From Candidatus Latescibacterota bacterium (lineage in GTDB: Bacteria > Latescibacterota > UBA2968 > UBA8231): 18,095 nt of DNA. Each line of letters begins with the position of its first letter. Position 1 is the stretch's first letter. Positions 1 to 7,593 of this stretch are shown piece after piece. The DNA is taken from assembly GCA_003529325.1 (NCBI GenBank), contig DPVW01000325.1, positions 1-18,095 of the forward strand, given 5' to 3'. Under the pieces are notes generated by a model. The model was not told the origin of the DNA. It did not search any database and worked only from the letters and a program-made list of their open reading frames with translations. Made by a program: the position numbers and the translations under genes.

Positions 1-48
1 GTCGGGCCTGCATCGACACATTCTCTGTCCGGATCTGTAACAGACTCA

Positions 49-1094
49 ATGGGCAAATCAGTCAGCGACGGACTCGCACGGCTACGGATCGAGAGCCGTA
101 TTCCAGCCACCACATGGCGTCAGTGGTGTAATCTGCTGAAAATGCACCCCGATGATGCGATCGATGTCTGGGAGGAGATCTGCCCCCCGATCATGGTCGC
201 CAATCGCAAGGTGCCAGAAATTCCCTACATCCTACAGCTGCGTTCTGGCCGCCCCGAACTCGACATCTACGAGTTCAAGGAAGAATGTGCCAAGGGCTAC
301 CTCAGCACCTTTCTGTTCAACCTCGAAGATGACCGCCTGACAAAGGGAAAAATCAAGAGCGCCCTACTCAGGCTCTACAAGAGCGTTTCCTCCCGGTTGC
401 CCGCCACGGGATCCGATCACACCAATTCCAGCAAAGAGTTGCAGGCATATTTCGCCGAGCAGCCCCTGGCATTCGACGTCGAAGCGAAGGGTGATGGCGC
501 CGAAATCCCCGCCGAGATTCTCAAACCGAGCGATCTCGGCGAAGTCTTCGATACGACCGCCAAGTATCTGTGTACCCAAGCCTGGTCGGTGATGGAGGCC
601 GTGCATGGACCGAAAGGGGTAGTCAACGAAATCATCGCCAATTTGCGCGAGTGGTTGATCGGTTGCGTCAGATTCCAGCCCGAACGCAAGCGCCATCAAG
701 ACAACCCCCGCCTCTCTCTTCGGTTGTCAGCCTCGACAAGGTGGCGGGCAACGCCAACTTGAAGGACCTCTTCGTACGTGTCCGTGAAGACGGGCAACTG
801 CACTATGTCGAGGATTTTGAGGACGGCACGTGGGCCGATCTTTTCCAACTGCGGGAATACAAGCCGCAACGATTGGCGACGGCAGCGAAGAAAAAATCGG
901 CAGAAGAGGACACGGAGATGTTGCAGACAGGTCGGACATACCTGTTCACCGTGGGCCGCACCCAACGGTTCTTCGGCGAGTCCGCAGCTGATGTGATCAA
1001 TGGCTGTTACCGAGGTGACGAGGGTGACGAAGATCTTTCCCGCGTTCTGATCAGTCCCTTACAACCAGAGGAAGTGAATCTTTATGTCTGTTGA
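49..1094 (+). CDS. Unrecognised protein, frame broken by a -1 shift near 705-709
   Basis: I do not recognise this family. The first frame runs from ATG 49 to a stop at 762. A second frame, one base back, carries convincing protein to a TGA at 1092-1094. The first frame is protein-like up to about QDN (position 704) and then turns Arg/Ser/Thr-rich. The second becomes protein-like from about SSVVSLDKV (near 717). The switch falls at a run of five C's (705-709), so one missing C would restore a single protein of about 348 residues. The product looks soluble and charged, with an acidic middle part and no signal peptide or membrane segment. The first frame is also open to the left edge, so the true start may lie outside the window; no clear ribosome binding site precedes ATG 49. 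Its end overlaps the next gene's start by 11 bases, which suggests one operon. Whether the shift is a sequencing error, a real mutation or programmed frameshifting cannot be told here. Confidence 0.6.
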
Positions 1095-2145
1095 GACCGG
1101 ATTTGCCGTCGTCGGCCTGGGTATGGGAAAACATCACTGCAAGGCCATCGACAGTGCACCGAATGCAACCCTCGTAGCCGTCTGTGATGTCGACGAAGAA
1201 CGGCTCGCCGCGGCGTCCCATGAGTTTGGGTGCCAGACATACAAAGAGATCGATGATCTGCTTGCCAATGACGACGTCGAGGTCGTCAATGTTGCCACAC
1301 CCTCCGGCTCGCACACGGATATCGGCCTAAAGGTCGCCGCCGCGGGCAAACACATGATTGTCGAGAAGCCGGCGGACATCACGGTCGCACGCATCGATGA
1401 GCTGATCGCGGCGATCGATGCGGCGGGCGTAAAGGCGGCGGGCATCTTTCAGTCGCGACTTGATCCTCTCAACATCGAGATCCGCGACGCGGTTCAGGGA
1501 GGACGCCTGGGCCGAATGATCGGTGTACACGGTCATCTGCCCTGGTATCGGAAGCAGTCCTACTACGAGGGGGCCCATGGATCATGGAAGGGCACGTGGG
1601 CGATGGACGGCGGCGGCTCGCTGATGAATCAGGGCGTGCATACCGTCGATCTGCTGCAGTGGATCGCTGGTCGCGTCACCTCCGTGATGGGCATGTTCGG
1701 CGTTTTCGACCATGAGATCGAAGCCGAGGATCAGTCCGTGGCGATTCTGCGTTTCGAGTCGGGGGCTCTGGGCACGCTGTACACGACGACATGTGCTTTT
1801 CCCGGGCGTGATCAACGCATCACGATGTACGGCAGTGAGGGTTCTTTCGTGAAGCGGGAGGGGGCGCTGGAGAGTTGGAAGCTACTCGGCGACGAAGATG
1901 GCGAGCAGGAACAGGACATGCTCGGGCGTTTTGGCGACAAGAAGGTGGAAAAGGGCAGTGGCGCCGCCGATCCCATGGCGGTCAGTTTCGACGGGCATAC
2001 ACAGATCATCATGGACATGGTGGAGGCCGTGCAGCAGGAACGCGAGCCGATGATCTCGCTGCACAGCGCCAAACATGCCGTGGAGATCATCAACGCCATC
2101 TACGAGTCAGGGCGCACCGGGCGAGCAGTGGAGATCGCGGGCTGA
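1084..2145 (+). CDS. Gfo/Idh/MocA family NAD(P)-dependent oxidoreductase
   Basis: This 353-residue protein has the full length of the Gfo/Idh/MocA family, cytoplasmic enzymes that oxidise or reduce sugars, inositols or their derivatives with NAD(P). The N-terminal Rossmann fold shows GLGMGKHH (residues 11-18), a variant of the family's GxGxxG, and an acidic end to the second strand (CDVDEER). The EKP motif (94-96) holds the conserved catalytic-site lysine. The C-terminal substrate domain contains GGGSLMNQGVHTVDL (176-190), where His186 is the usual catalytic histidine. The ATG at 1084 is preceded by GAGGAAG (1068-1074) at good spacing. The gene overlaps the unknown protein upstream, and its TGA shares one base with the next ATG, so translational coupling is likely. 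The substrate cannot be read from the sequence. Family assignment is near certain. Confidence 0.95.
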   Translation: MSVETGFAVVGLGMGKHHCKAIDSAPNATLVAVCDVDEERLAAASHEFGCQTYKEIDDLLANDDVEVVNVATPSGSHTDIGLKVAAAGKHMIVEKPADITVARIDELIAAIDAAGVKAAGIFQSRLDPLNIEIRDAVQGGRLGRMIGVHGHLPWYRKQSYYEGAHGSWKGTWAMDGGGSLMNQGVHTVDLLQWIAGRVTSVMGMFGVFDHEIEAEDQSVAILRFESGALGTLYTTTCAFPGRDQRITMYGSEGSFVKREGALESWKLLGDEDGEQEQDMLGRFGDKKVEKGSGAADPMAVSFDGHTQIIMDMVEAVQQEREPMISLHSAKHAVEIINAIYESGRTGRAVEIAG

Positions 2146-3089
2146 TGGCGACACACGAGTTCAGGCCGACGCAGTACCACAATACATTGGGGTGGCATGA
2201 CCCCGTCCTCGAGATCGATCCCGGGGACACCGTACTGACGACGACGGTGGACGCGCGCGGGCAAGATCACGAGGGGCAGCGGGTGACACAGCGTGGCAAC
2301 CCGCAAACTGGGCCATTCTACGTGCGTGGCGCCGAGTTGGGTGATGCCCTCGTCGTGACCTTGGACGAGTTGATCCCGAGCAGGTCCTGGGGTTTCACCG
2401 CTTGCCAGGTGGCGCCAAACGTGCTGGACCCCGGCTATCGGCCGACCTTCGAGGATGATCTGTCTGCTTGCCCCACATTCGACGGGGTCCCTTTTTTCCG
2501 CTGGGCCGTCGATGTTGCCGCGGGGACGGCGCATCTCGCCGAACCGGAAGGAGCTCTGTCGAAGCTCAAACTGCCCCTGGACCCGATGGTGGGTTGTTTT
2601 GGTGTGGCGCCAGCCGGTGGACAGGCGATCTCGACGGCAACATCATCGACCCACGGTGGCAATATGGACTATCGTGGTTTCCGTCAGGGAACCAAGGTGT
2701 ACTTTCCCGTCTTCGCTCCGGGCGCCCTGTTCCACATAGGCGACGGTCACGCGGTACAGGGAGATGGAGAGATCGTCGGCACAGGGATTGAGGTCCCTTT
2801 CGATGTTCGCTTCACGGTGGATCTGGTGAAGGATTCTTCCGTGAGCTGGCCACGCGCGGTCGATGCGACATGGCTGATGGCGGTGGGCAACGCCCGCCCT
2901 CTGGATCAGTGCGTGCAGCATGCGACGACGGAAATGTTGACCTGGTTACAGAGGGACTTCGGCCTCGATGCGCGCACGGCGCACCAGCTGCTTGGGCAAG
3001 CCGTCTCCTACGACGTGGGTAATATCTTCGATCCTGCGTATACGATGGTGTGCAAGGTGCGTCGTGATCACGTCGAGGCGCTGCGCTAG
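2145..3089 (+). CDS. Acetamidase/formamidase family protein
   Basis: This 314-residue protein matches the FmdA/AmdA family, metal-dependent hydrolases that release ammonia from formamide, acetamide or related small amides. Visible landmarks are the N-terminal [15 protein letters not shown] (residues 26-40), [16 protein letters not shown] (52-67), [21 protein letters not shown] (155-175), and [17 protein letters not shown] (193-209). The last two carry the His/Asp residues typical of the metal site. The reading frame is open further upstream to 1875, but ATG 2145 is chosen because it starts the conserved domain and overlaps the preceding TGA by one base (TGATG), a classic coupling arrangement. 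The link to a Gfo/Idh oxidoreductase rather than to urease, nitrilase or amide transporter genes is unusual, so the substrate may be an amide made in a sugar pathway (inference). Its stop overlaps the convergent cysNC stop. Confidence 0.92.
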   Translation: MATHEFRPTQYHNTLGWHDPVLEIDPGDTVLTTTVDARGQDHEGQRVTQRGNPQTGPFYVRGAELGDALVVTLDELIPSRSWGFTACQVAPNVLDPGYRPTFEDDLSACPTFDGVPFFRWAVDVAAGTAHLAEPEGALSKLKLPLDPMVGCFGVAPAGGQAISTATSSTHGGNMDYRGFRQGTKVYFPVFAPGALFHIGDGHAVQGDGEIVGTGIEVPFDVRFTVDLVKDSSVSWPRAVDATWLMAVGNARPLDQCVQHATTEMLTWLQRDFGLDARTAHQLLGQAVSYDVGNIFDPAYTMVCKVRRDHVEALR

Positions 3090-5023
3090 GTGGTGATACC
3101 CCGCTGTTGTAGCAGTTCCAGGATCGCTTCGACACATCGAGACACCGCCCACTCGTGGGTCGGCAGTACGAGGGCTGGCTCCACCGGGTCCTCGTAGGGC
3201 GAAGTGACGCCAGGAAAATTGGGGATGTCGCCACTGTCCGCCCGTTCGTACTGACCCTCCGTGTCCCGTTGGCGGCAGATGTCAATTGGCGCCGCCAGAT
3301 GGACGACGAGGAAACGTTCCTCTCCCACAACCTGAGCTGCCTTCTGCCGCACGTCCTGCCGGGGTGCGACAAAGGCGCCGATGCATATCAGTCCCGCGTC
3401 GTTGAGCAGACGCGCCACCTCCGCAGATCGCCGCAAGTTCTCAGATCGGTCTTCGGCGCTGAATCCCAGATCTCTGCTGATCCCCCGTCGCATGTTCTGC
3501 CCGTCCAACACCGTTGCCGCCCGCCCGAGTTGGAACAGCCGCCGTTCCAATGCGTAGGCGATGGTCGTTTTTCCAGAGCCAGTGAGCCCCGTCAACAGAA
3601 TGGTCGCCGGGCGCTGCCCATAACGGGCCTCGCGCTGCTGGGCCGTAACCTTGCTGGACTCCGTATGCAGGTCTGACGCCAGCGGTTCGTCGTCCCAGTG
3701 GTCGCGCCGCTCGTCACCCGTCGTGCGGTCGACGATCATACCCGCTCCCAGGGTCGCGTTGGTGATGCGATCGACGATGATGAACGCTCCAGTCGTGCGA
3801 TTGCGCCGATAACTGTCGAAGCAGACCGGTTCGCTCAGTGCGACACTGCAGCGGCCGATCTCATTCAGGTTCAGCGTCGGCGCTTCCACACGGTGCAGGC
3901 TGTTTACATCGACCTGGTAGCGCAGGGTACTCACCGTCCCGGTAATACTCTTGGCGGCCTGCTTGAACAGGTAGGTCCTGCCAGGGATCATTTGCTCATC
4001 GTGCATCCAGACAACCATGGCGTCGAATTTCTGCTCCAGTCGCGGCACATTGCCTGGGCGCACGATCATGTCGCCGCGACTGACATCGATTTCGTCATCG
4101 AGTGTCAGCGTGACGGACTGCTGTGAGCAAGCCTCCTCCAACTCCCCGTCAAAAGTGACAATCGATTGGACCCGGCTCGTACGACGGGAGGGCAGGGCCA
4201 TGATCTCGTCGCCACGGCGCACAATACCGGAAGCAACAGTGCCGCAGAAACCTCGAAAGTCGAGATTGGGCCGATTGACGAGCTGCACGGGAAAACGGAA
4301 GTCTTCCAGGTTGCGATCGGAACCGATGTACACCGTGTCCAGGAAGGTCATCAGTGTCGACCCCCCGTACCACGGCATGTGATGGCTCGGATCGACGATG
4401 TTGTCGCCCAACAGGGCGGAGATCGGCATGAAGTGCAGGTCGGGGAGTTCGAGACGGGCGGCAAAGTCCTTGTAGTCGGCGCGGATCTCGTCAAAGACCT
4501 GCTCGTCAAAGTCGACGAGGTCCATTTTGTTGACGGCAACCAGGACATGTCTGATGCCCAACAAGGAGACGATGAAGCTGTGACGTCGGGTTTGTGTAAC
4601 GACGCCGTGTCGCGCGTCGATAAGGATGATGGCCAAATCCGAGGTCGAGGCTCCCGTCGCCATGTTACGGGTGTACTGTTCGTGTCCCGGCGTATCCGCG
4701 ATGATGAACTTGCGTCGTGCCGTAGAAAAATAGCGGTAGGCGACATCGATTGTGATGCCCTGCTCCCGCTCGGCCTTGAGTCCGTCGGTGAACAAGGCGG
4801 GGTCGAAACTGCCGCCTGTGGTGCCGACCATCGCCGAATCCTTCTCCAACGTTTTCAGCGTGTCTTCGTAGATCAGTTTGGCGTCGTAGAACAGGCGCCC
4901 GATGAGGGTACTCTTGCCGTCATCGACACTGCCGCAGGTGAGCAGACGCAACAATTCCTTGCGCTCGTGCTGCGCCAGGTAGGTGTCTATGTCATCGGCG
5001 ATGAGGTCGGACTGGTGTGACAT
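3086..5023 (-). CDS. cysNC: Bifunctional sulfate adenylyltransferase subunit 1 / adenylylsulfate kinase (CysNC)
   Basis: This 645-residue fusion has a CysN GTPase half and a CysC APS-kinase half. CysN, with CysD, makes adenosine 5'-phosphosulfate (APS) from ATP and sulfate, driven by GTP hydrolysis; CysC then phosphorylates APS to PAPS. The GTPase part shows GSVDDGKST (31-39), DTPGHEQY (110-117), NKMD (165-168) and SALLGDN (202-208), followed by beta-barrel domains to about residue 440. The kinase part shows the P-loop GLTGSGKT (479-486), DGQNMRRG (507-514) and [10 protein letters not shown] (602-611). The usual FISP phosphoserine motif reads FVAP (551-554), with Ala in place of Ser. ATG 5023 lies 2 bases after the cysD stop, so the two are coupled. 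PAPS serves assimilatory reduction or sulfation; neither a PAPS reductase nor a sulfotransferase is in the window. The stop overlaps the convergent amidase stop by 4 bases. Confidence 0.97.
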   Translation of the reverse strand: MSHQSDLIADDIDTYLAQHERKELLRLLTCGSVDDGKSTLIGRLFYDAKLIYEDTLKTLEKDSAMVGTTGGSFDPALFTDGLKAEREQGITIDVAYRYFSTARRKFIIADTPGHEQYTRNMATGASTSDLAIILIDARHGVVTQTRRHSFIVSLLGIRHVLVAVNKMDLVDFDEQVFDEIRADYKDFAARLELPDLHFMPISALLGDNIVDPSHHMPWYGGSTLMTFLDTVYIGSDRNLEDFRFPVQLVNRPNLDFRGFCGTVASGIVRRGDEIMALPSRRTSRVQSIVTFDGELEEACSQQSVTLTLDDEIDVSRGDMIVRPGNVPRLEQKFDAMVVWMHDEQMIPGRTYLFKQAAKSITGTVSTLRYQVDVNSLHRVEAPTLNLNEIGRCSVALSEPVCFDSYRRNRTTGAFIIVDRITNATLGAGMIVDRTTGDERRDHWDDEPLASDLHTESSKVTAQQREARYGQRPATILLTGLTGSGKTTIAYALERRLFQLGRAATVLDGQNMRRGISRDLGFSAEDRSENLRRSAEVARLLNDAGLICIGAFVAPRQDVRQKAAQVVGEERFLVVHLAAPIDICRQRDTEGQYERADSGDIPNFPGVTSPYEDPVEPALVLPTHEWAVSRCVEAILELLQQRGITT

Positions 5024-5025
5024 GT

Positions 5026-5994
5026 CTAGAAATACCCGCGCTTCTTTTTCTCTTCCATGCCCGCGCCCCCCTCATCCTGATCGATGACCCGCCCCTGACG
5101 CTCGGAGGTCGTCGACAACAGCATCTCCTGGATGATCATGGGCAGGGTGGTGGCATTCGAGTCGACCGCCCCGGACAGGGGGTAACAGCCGAGGGTGCGA
5201 AAGCGCACGCTGCGCATCTCCGGTTCTTCACCCGGTTCCAGCTGCAGGCGATCGTCATCGACGAGGATCATCTCGCCATGACGATGGACAATCGGTCTCT
5301 GTGCGGCGAAGTAGAGTGGTACGATGGGGATCTGCTCGAGGTGGATGTATTGCCAGACGTCGAGTTCGGTCCAGTTCGAGAGAGGGAAGACACGGATACT
5401 CTCGCCCTTGTTGGCGCGGGTATTGTAGATGTTCCACAGTTCAGGACGCTGGTTCTTCGGGTCCCAACGATGGTGGGCGTCGCGGAAGGAGAAGACTCGC
5501 TCCTTGGCCCGCGATTTCTCCTCATCGCGACGAGCGCCACCAAAAGCGGCGTCAAAGCCATGCTTGTCCAGGGCCTGCTTCAAGGCGTCCGTCTTCATCA
5601 ACTCCGTGTGCTTCTCACTGTCGTCGAGTGGGTGAATGTTGTGTTTGGAACCCTCCTCGTTGACGTGGACGAGAACATCGAGTCCCAACTCCTTGCGCGC
5701 GTAGTTTTCGCGGAAGTCGATCATCTCGCTGAATTTCCACGTCGTGTCGACATGCATCAGTGGGAACGGAGGTTTCGCCGGAAAGAACGCCTTCTGTGCC
5801 AGGCGTACCATCACGGAGGAGTCCTTGCCGATGGAATACAACATGACGGGGTTGTGGAATTCCGAGGCCACCTCACGCATGATGTGGATGCTCTCGGCCT
5901 CCAATTGCTTCAGATGCGTGAGGCTGTAACCGGAGTGGGAGGGATCCGCGGATGGGCTGGACAAGTCAGATCGCTTTGGAGGGAGTTCGGCCAA
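5026..5994 (-). CDS. cysD: Sulfate adenylyltransferase subunit 2 (CysD)
   Basis: CysD is the catalytic ATP-pyrophosphatase subunit of ATP sulfurylase, which forms APS and pyrophosphate from ATP and sulfate in complex with CysN. The PP-loop SIGKDSSV is at residues 54-61. Further family landmarks are [18 protein letters not shown] (25-42), [51 protein letters not shown], and a C-terminal Lys-rich KKKRGYF. The length of 322 compares with about 300 for typical CysD, so there is an N-terminal extension of roughly 15-20 residues. The frame is bounded by a stop at 5998-6000 and has no ATG before the conserved LTHL region. The start given is TTG 5994; a TTG ten codons further in is also possible, and neither has a strong ribosome binding site. 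It precedes cysNC with a 2-base gap and follows the GlmU-like gene by 51 bases. Confidence 0.95.
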   Translation of the reverse strand: MAELPPKRSDLSSPSADPSHSGYSLTHLKQLEAESIHIMREVASEFHNPVMLYSIGKDSSVMVRLAQKAFFPAKPPFPLMHVDTTWKFSEMIDFRENYARKELGLDVLVHVNEEGSKHNIHPLDDSEKHTELMKTDALKQALDKHGFDAAFGGARRDEEKSRAKERVFSFRDAHHRWDPKNQRPELWNIYNTRANKGESIRVFPLSNWTELDVWQYIHLEQIPIVPLYFAAQRPIVHRHGEMILVDDDRLQLEPGEEPEMRSVRFRTLGCYPLSGAVDSNATTLPMIIQEMLLSTTSERQGRVIDQDEGGAGMEEKKKRGYF

Positions 5995-6045
5995 CAGCTA
6001 TCTAATGTGCGCACTGGACCTACACGGGGCCAGAGCGCATCAACT

Positions 6046-7566
6046 TTACAAGTCCAGCGCGGCGATCGAATCGAGGCCCTCGGGCTGGGGCAGGACATAA
6101 CGCACGGGCTGTACACCACCGTCCGTGCCCGTCCGTCGTTGCACGTGACGACACTTGATGACACTGTGCTCGATCAGGAGTCCGTCATCGATGCGACAAC
6201 CATACAGATATGACGTGCCCTTTACGACGACCTCCTTGCCGATCCGCATGGGGTACTCATCACTGCCGGTCATGATGACACCTGACTCGATCCGGCTGCC
6301 GGCGTCAATCTTGAGGTTGCCCTTTAGCACGCTGCCATCCAGCACGACCACACTCGATTCGAGGATCATTCTCTGACCTGGGTAGGTGCTCAGGCGCACG
6401 CCGAGGCCGATGTCCACCCCTTCTCCAAGTACGATATCGCCGCGCAACTCGCAGCGGTCGCCTAGTTGCACGCGGCGGTCCAGTCGTACGCCCGGTCCGA
6501 GATGCACCCCCTTGCCGATGATGATGTCGAGGGGGCCACACTCCTTGTCGAGCACAAGGATCTGATCGATGACCTCGTCGGCGATGAAGAAGTCCTCCTC
6601 ATCGACAATCGTGACGATGTCCATCAACCGGTGATAGGCACGACGTCTGGCGATCGATTCCATCTGTCGCCAGACACTCTTGACATTAAACCCGAGGATT
6701 TCCTCCTCGTCAGCGGCGGATACCGCACGTACGTCGAGGCCGTTGTCGTTGAAGATTTCAACCAGATCGGTGAGCATCAACTCGCCCTGCACGTTGTCGG
6801 TGTCCATGGCGCCGATGTGGGCGCGGAGGGCGGATTCACGAAAGGCGACGACGAGGGTGTTGATCTCCCGGGTCTCCAACAACTCACGACGGGTAAAGGA
6901 GAACTGTCTGCCTTTGTATGGCAGCCGCGAAACGGCGTCGTCATGCCCGAGTCCAAGGATGTCCTTGTGCTCCTTGATGGCGATCACATAACCGGCGTCA
7001 TCCCCAGCATCATCGGTCTCTGGCACGCGTACGATGCGCCCGTAATAGTTCTGTTCCGCCGGTCCCTCGTAGCAACCTGTGAGGACCATCATATCACAAG
7101 GCTGGCTCTCGAAGGCACGACGAAACTCGGCGATGACAAGTGGGGAGAGCAGGCCCATGTCGCCGGGTACGATGTACACATGACGATCCTGGTCTTGGGG
7201 CAGCGGTTCGAACTGATCGAGGGCGACACGCACGGCATCCCCTGTTCCTGCGGGCAGTCCGAGAACGGGATTCTCCTGGTAGGCGAAGCGTCGACCAGGT
7301 CGAGGACCCACGGTCTGACCGACCTGCTCGGCTTTGATACCGACAACGAGGATCTGATTGGGGCTGTCGAGGCCACCTGCGACGGCGTCAGCGACTCGTT
7401 CTACCGTGGGACGGCCCCAGATCTCGTGCAGCATCTTGGAGGTGTCGGAGCGGATGCGGGTGCCGTGGCCAGCGGCCAATACGATGCCCAGTCGCGGCGG
7501 GTCGTCGCCGAGTGGCGAGTCGAGGGCGCTGAGTTGTGTCCGGATGCGGTTGCTATTGAGCGGCAT
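6046..7566 (-). CDS. GlmU-like sugar nucleotidyltransferase with left-handed beta-helix domain
   Basis: The N-terminal half resembles the uridylyltransferase domain of GlmU (GlcNAc-1-phosphate to UDP-GlcNAc). It shows LAAGHGTRIRSDTSKMLH (residues 30-47), QENPVLGLPAGTGDAV (97-112), VPGDMGLL (133-140), and NVQGELMLTD (258-267), which corresponds to the NAQGEYYLTD sugar/metal-binding motif of GlmU. Residues about 345-460 are hexapeptide-like repeats (IIGKGVHLGPGVRLDRRVQLGD and on), predicting a left-handed beta-helix. I do not see the GlmU acetyltransferase signatures there (the RPG..IG.FVE..K region and its catalytic His). The second activity may therefore be lost or changed, and the sugar and nucleotide are uncertain. 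The length, 506, is longer than a typical GlmU of about 455. ATG 7566 lies 27 bases after the ppk stop, and cysD follows 51 bases later, which suggests one transcript. It could supply an NDP-sugar for surface polysaccharide (inference). Confidence 0.85.
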   Translation of the reverse strand: MPLNSNRIRTQLSALDSPLGDDPPRLGIVLAAGHGTRIRSDTSKMLHEIWGRPTVERVADAVAGGLDSPNQILVVGIKAEQVGQTVGPRPGRRFAYQENPVLGLPAGTGDAVRVALDQFEPLPQDQDRHVYIVPGDMGLLSPLVIAEFRRAFESQPCDMMVLTGCYEGPAEQNYYGRIVRVPETDDAGDDAGYVIAIKEHKDILGLGHDDAVSRLPYKGRQFSFTRRELLETREINTLVVAFRESALRAHIGAMDTDNVQGELMLTDLVEIFNDNGLDVRAVSAADEEEILGFNVKSVWRQMESIARRRAYHRLMDIVTIVDEEDFFIADEVIDQILVLDKECGPLDIIIGKGVHLGPGVRLDRRVQLGDRCELRGDIVLGEGVDIGLGVRLSTYPGQRMILESSVVVLDGSVLKGNLKIDAGSRIESGVIMTGSDEYPMRIGKEVVVKGTSYLYGCRIDDGLLIEHSVIKCRHVQRRTGTDGGVQPVRYVLPQPEGLDSIAALDL

Positions 7567-7593
7567 GGTCGCAGGTCTCGTCGTTAGGGTTCA

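Noticed and set aside
1875..2144. N-terminal extension of the amidase frame into the oxidoreductase gene
   Set aside because: The extension is Arg/Gly/His-rich shadow sequence. The conserved amidase domain and the coupled ATG both begin at 2145.
4166..5020. Plus-strand open frame opposite cysNC
   Set aside because: The minus strand encodes unmistakable GTPase motifs here. The antisense product has no recognisable features.
5017..6213. Long plus-strand open frame opposite cysD
   Set aside because: It lies antisense to the certain cysD gene and shows no protein motifs. Such frames are common opposite GC-rich codons.
6466..7587. Long plus-strand open frame of 373 codons opposite the GlmU-like gene
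   Set aside because: It is the complement of a gene with clear family motifs, has no ribosome binding site or recognisable domain, and runs past the opposite gene's start without meaning.
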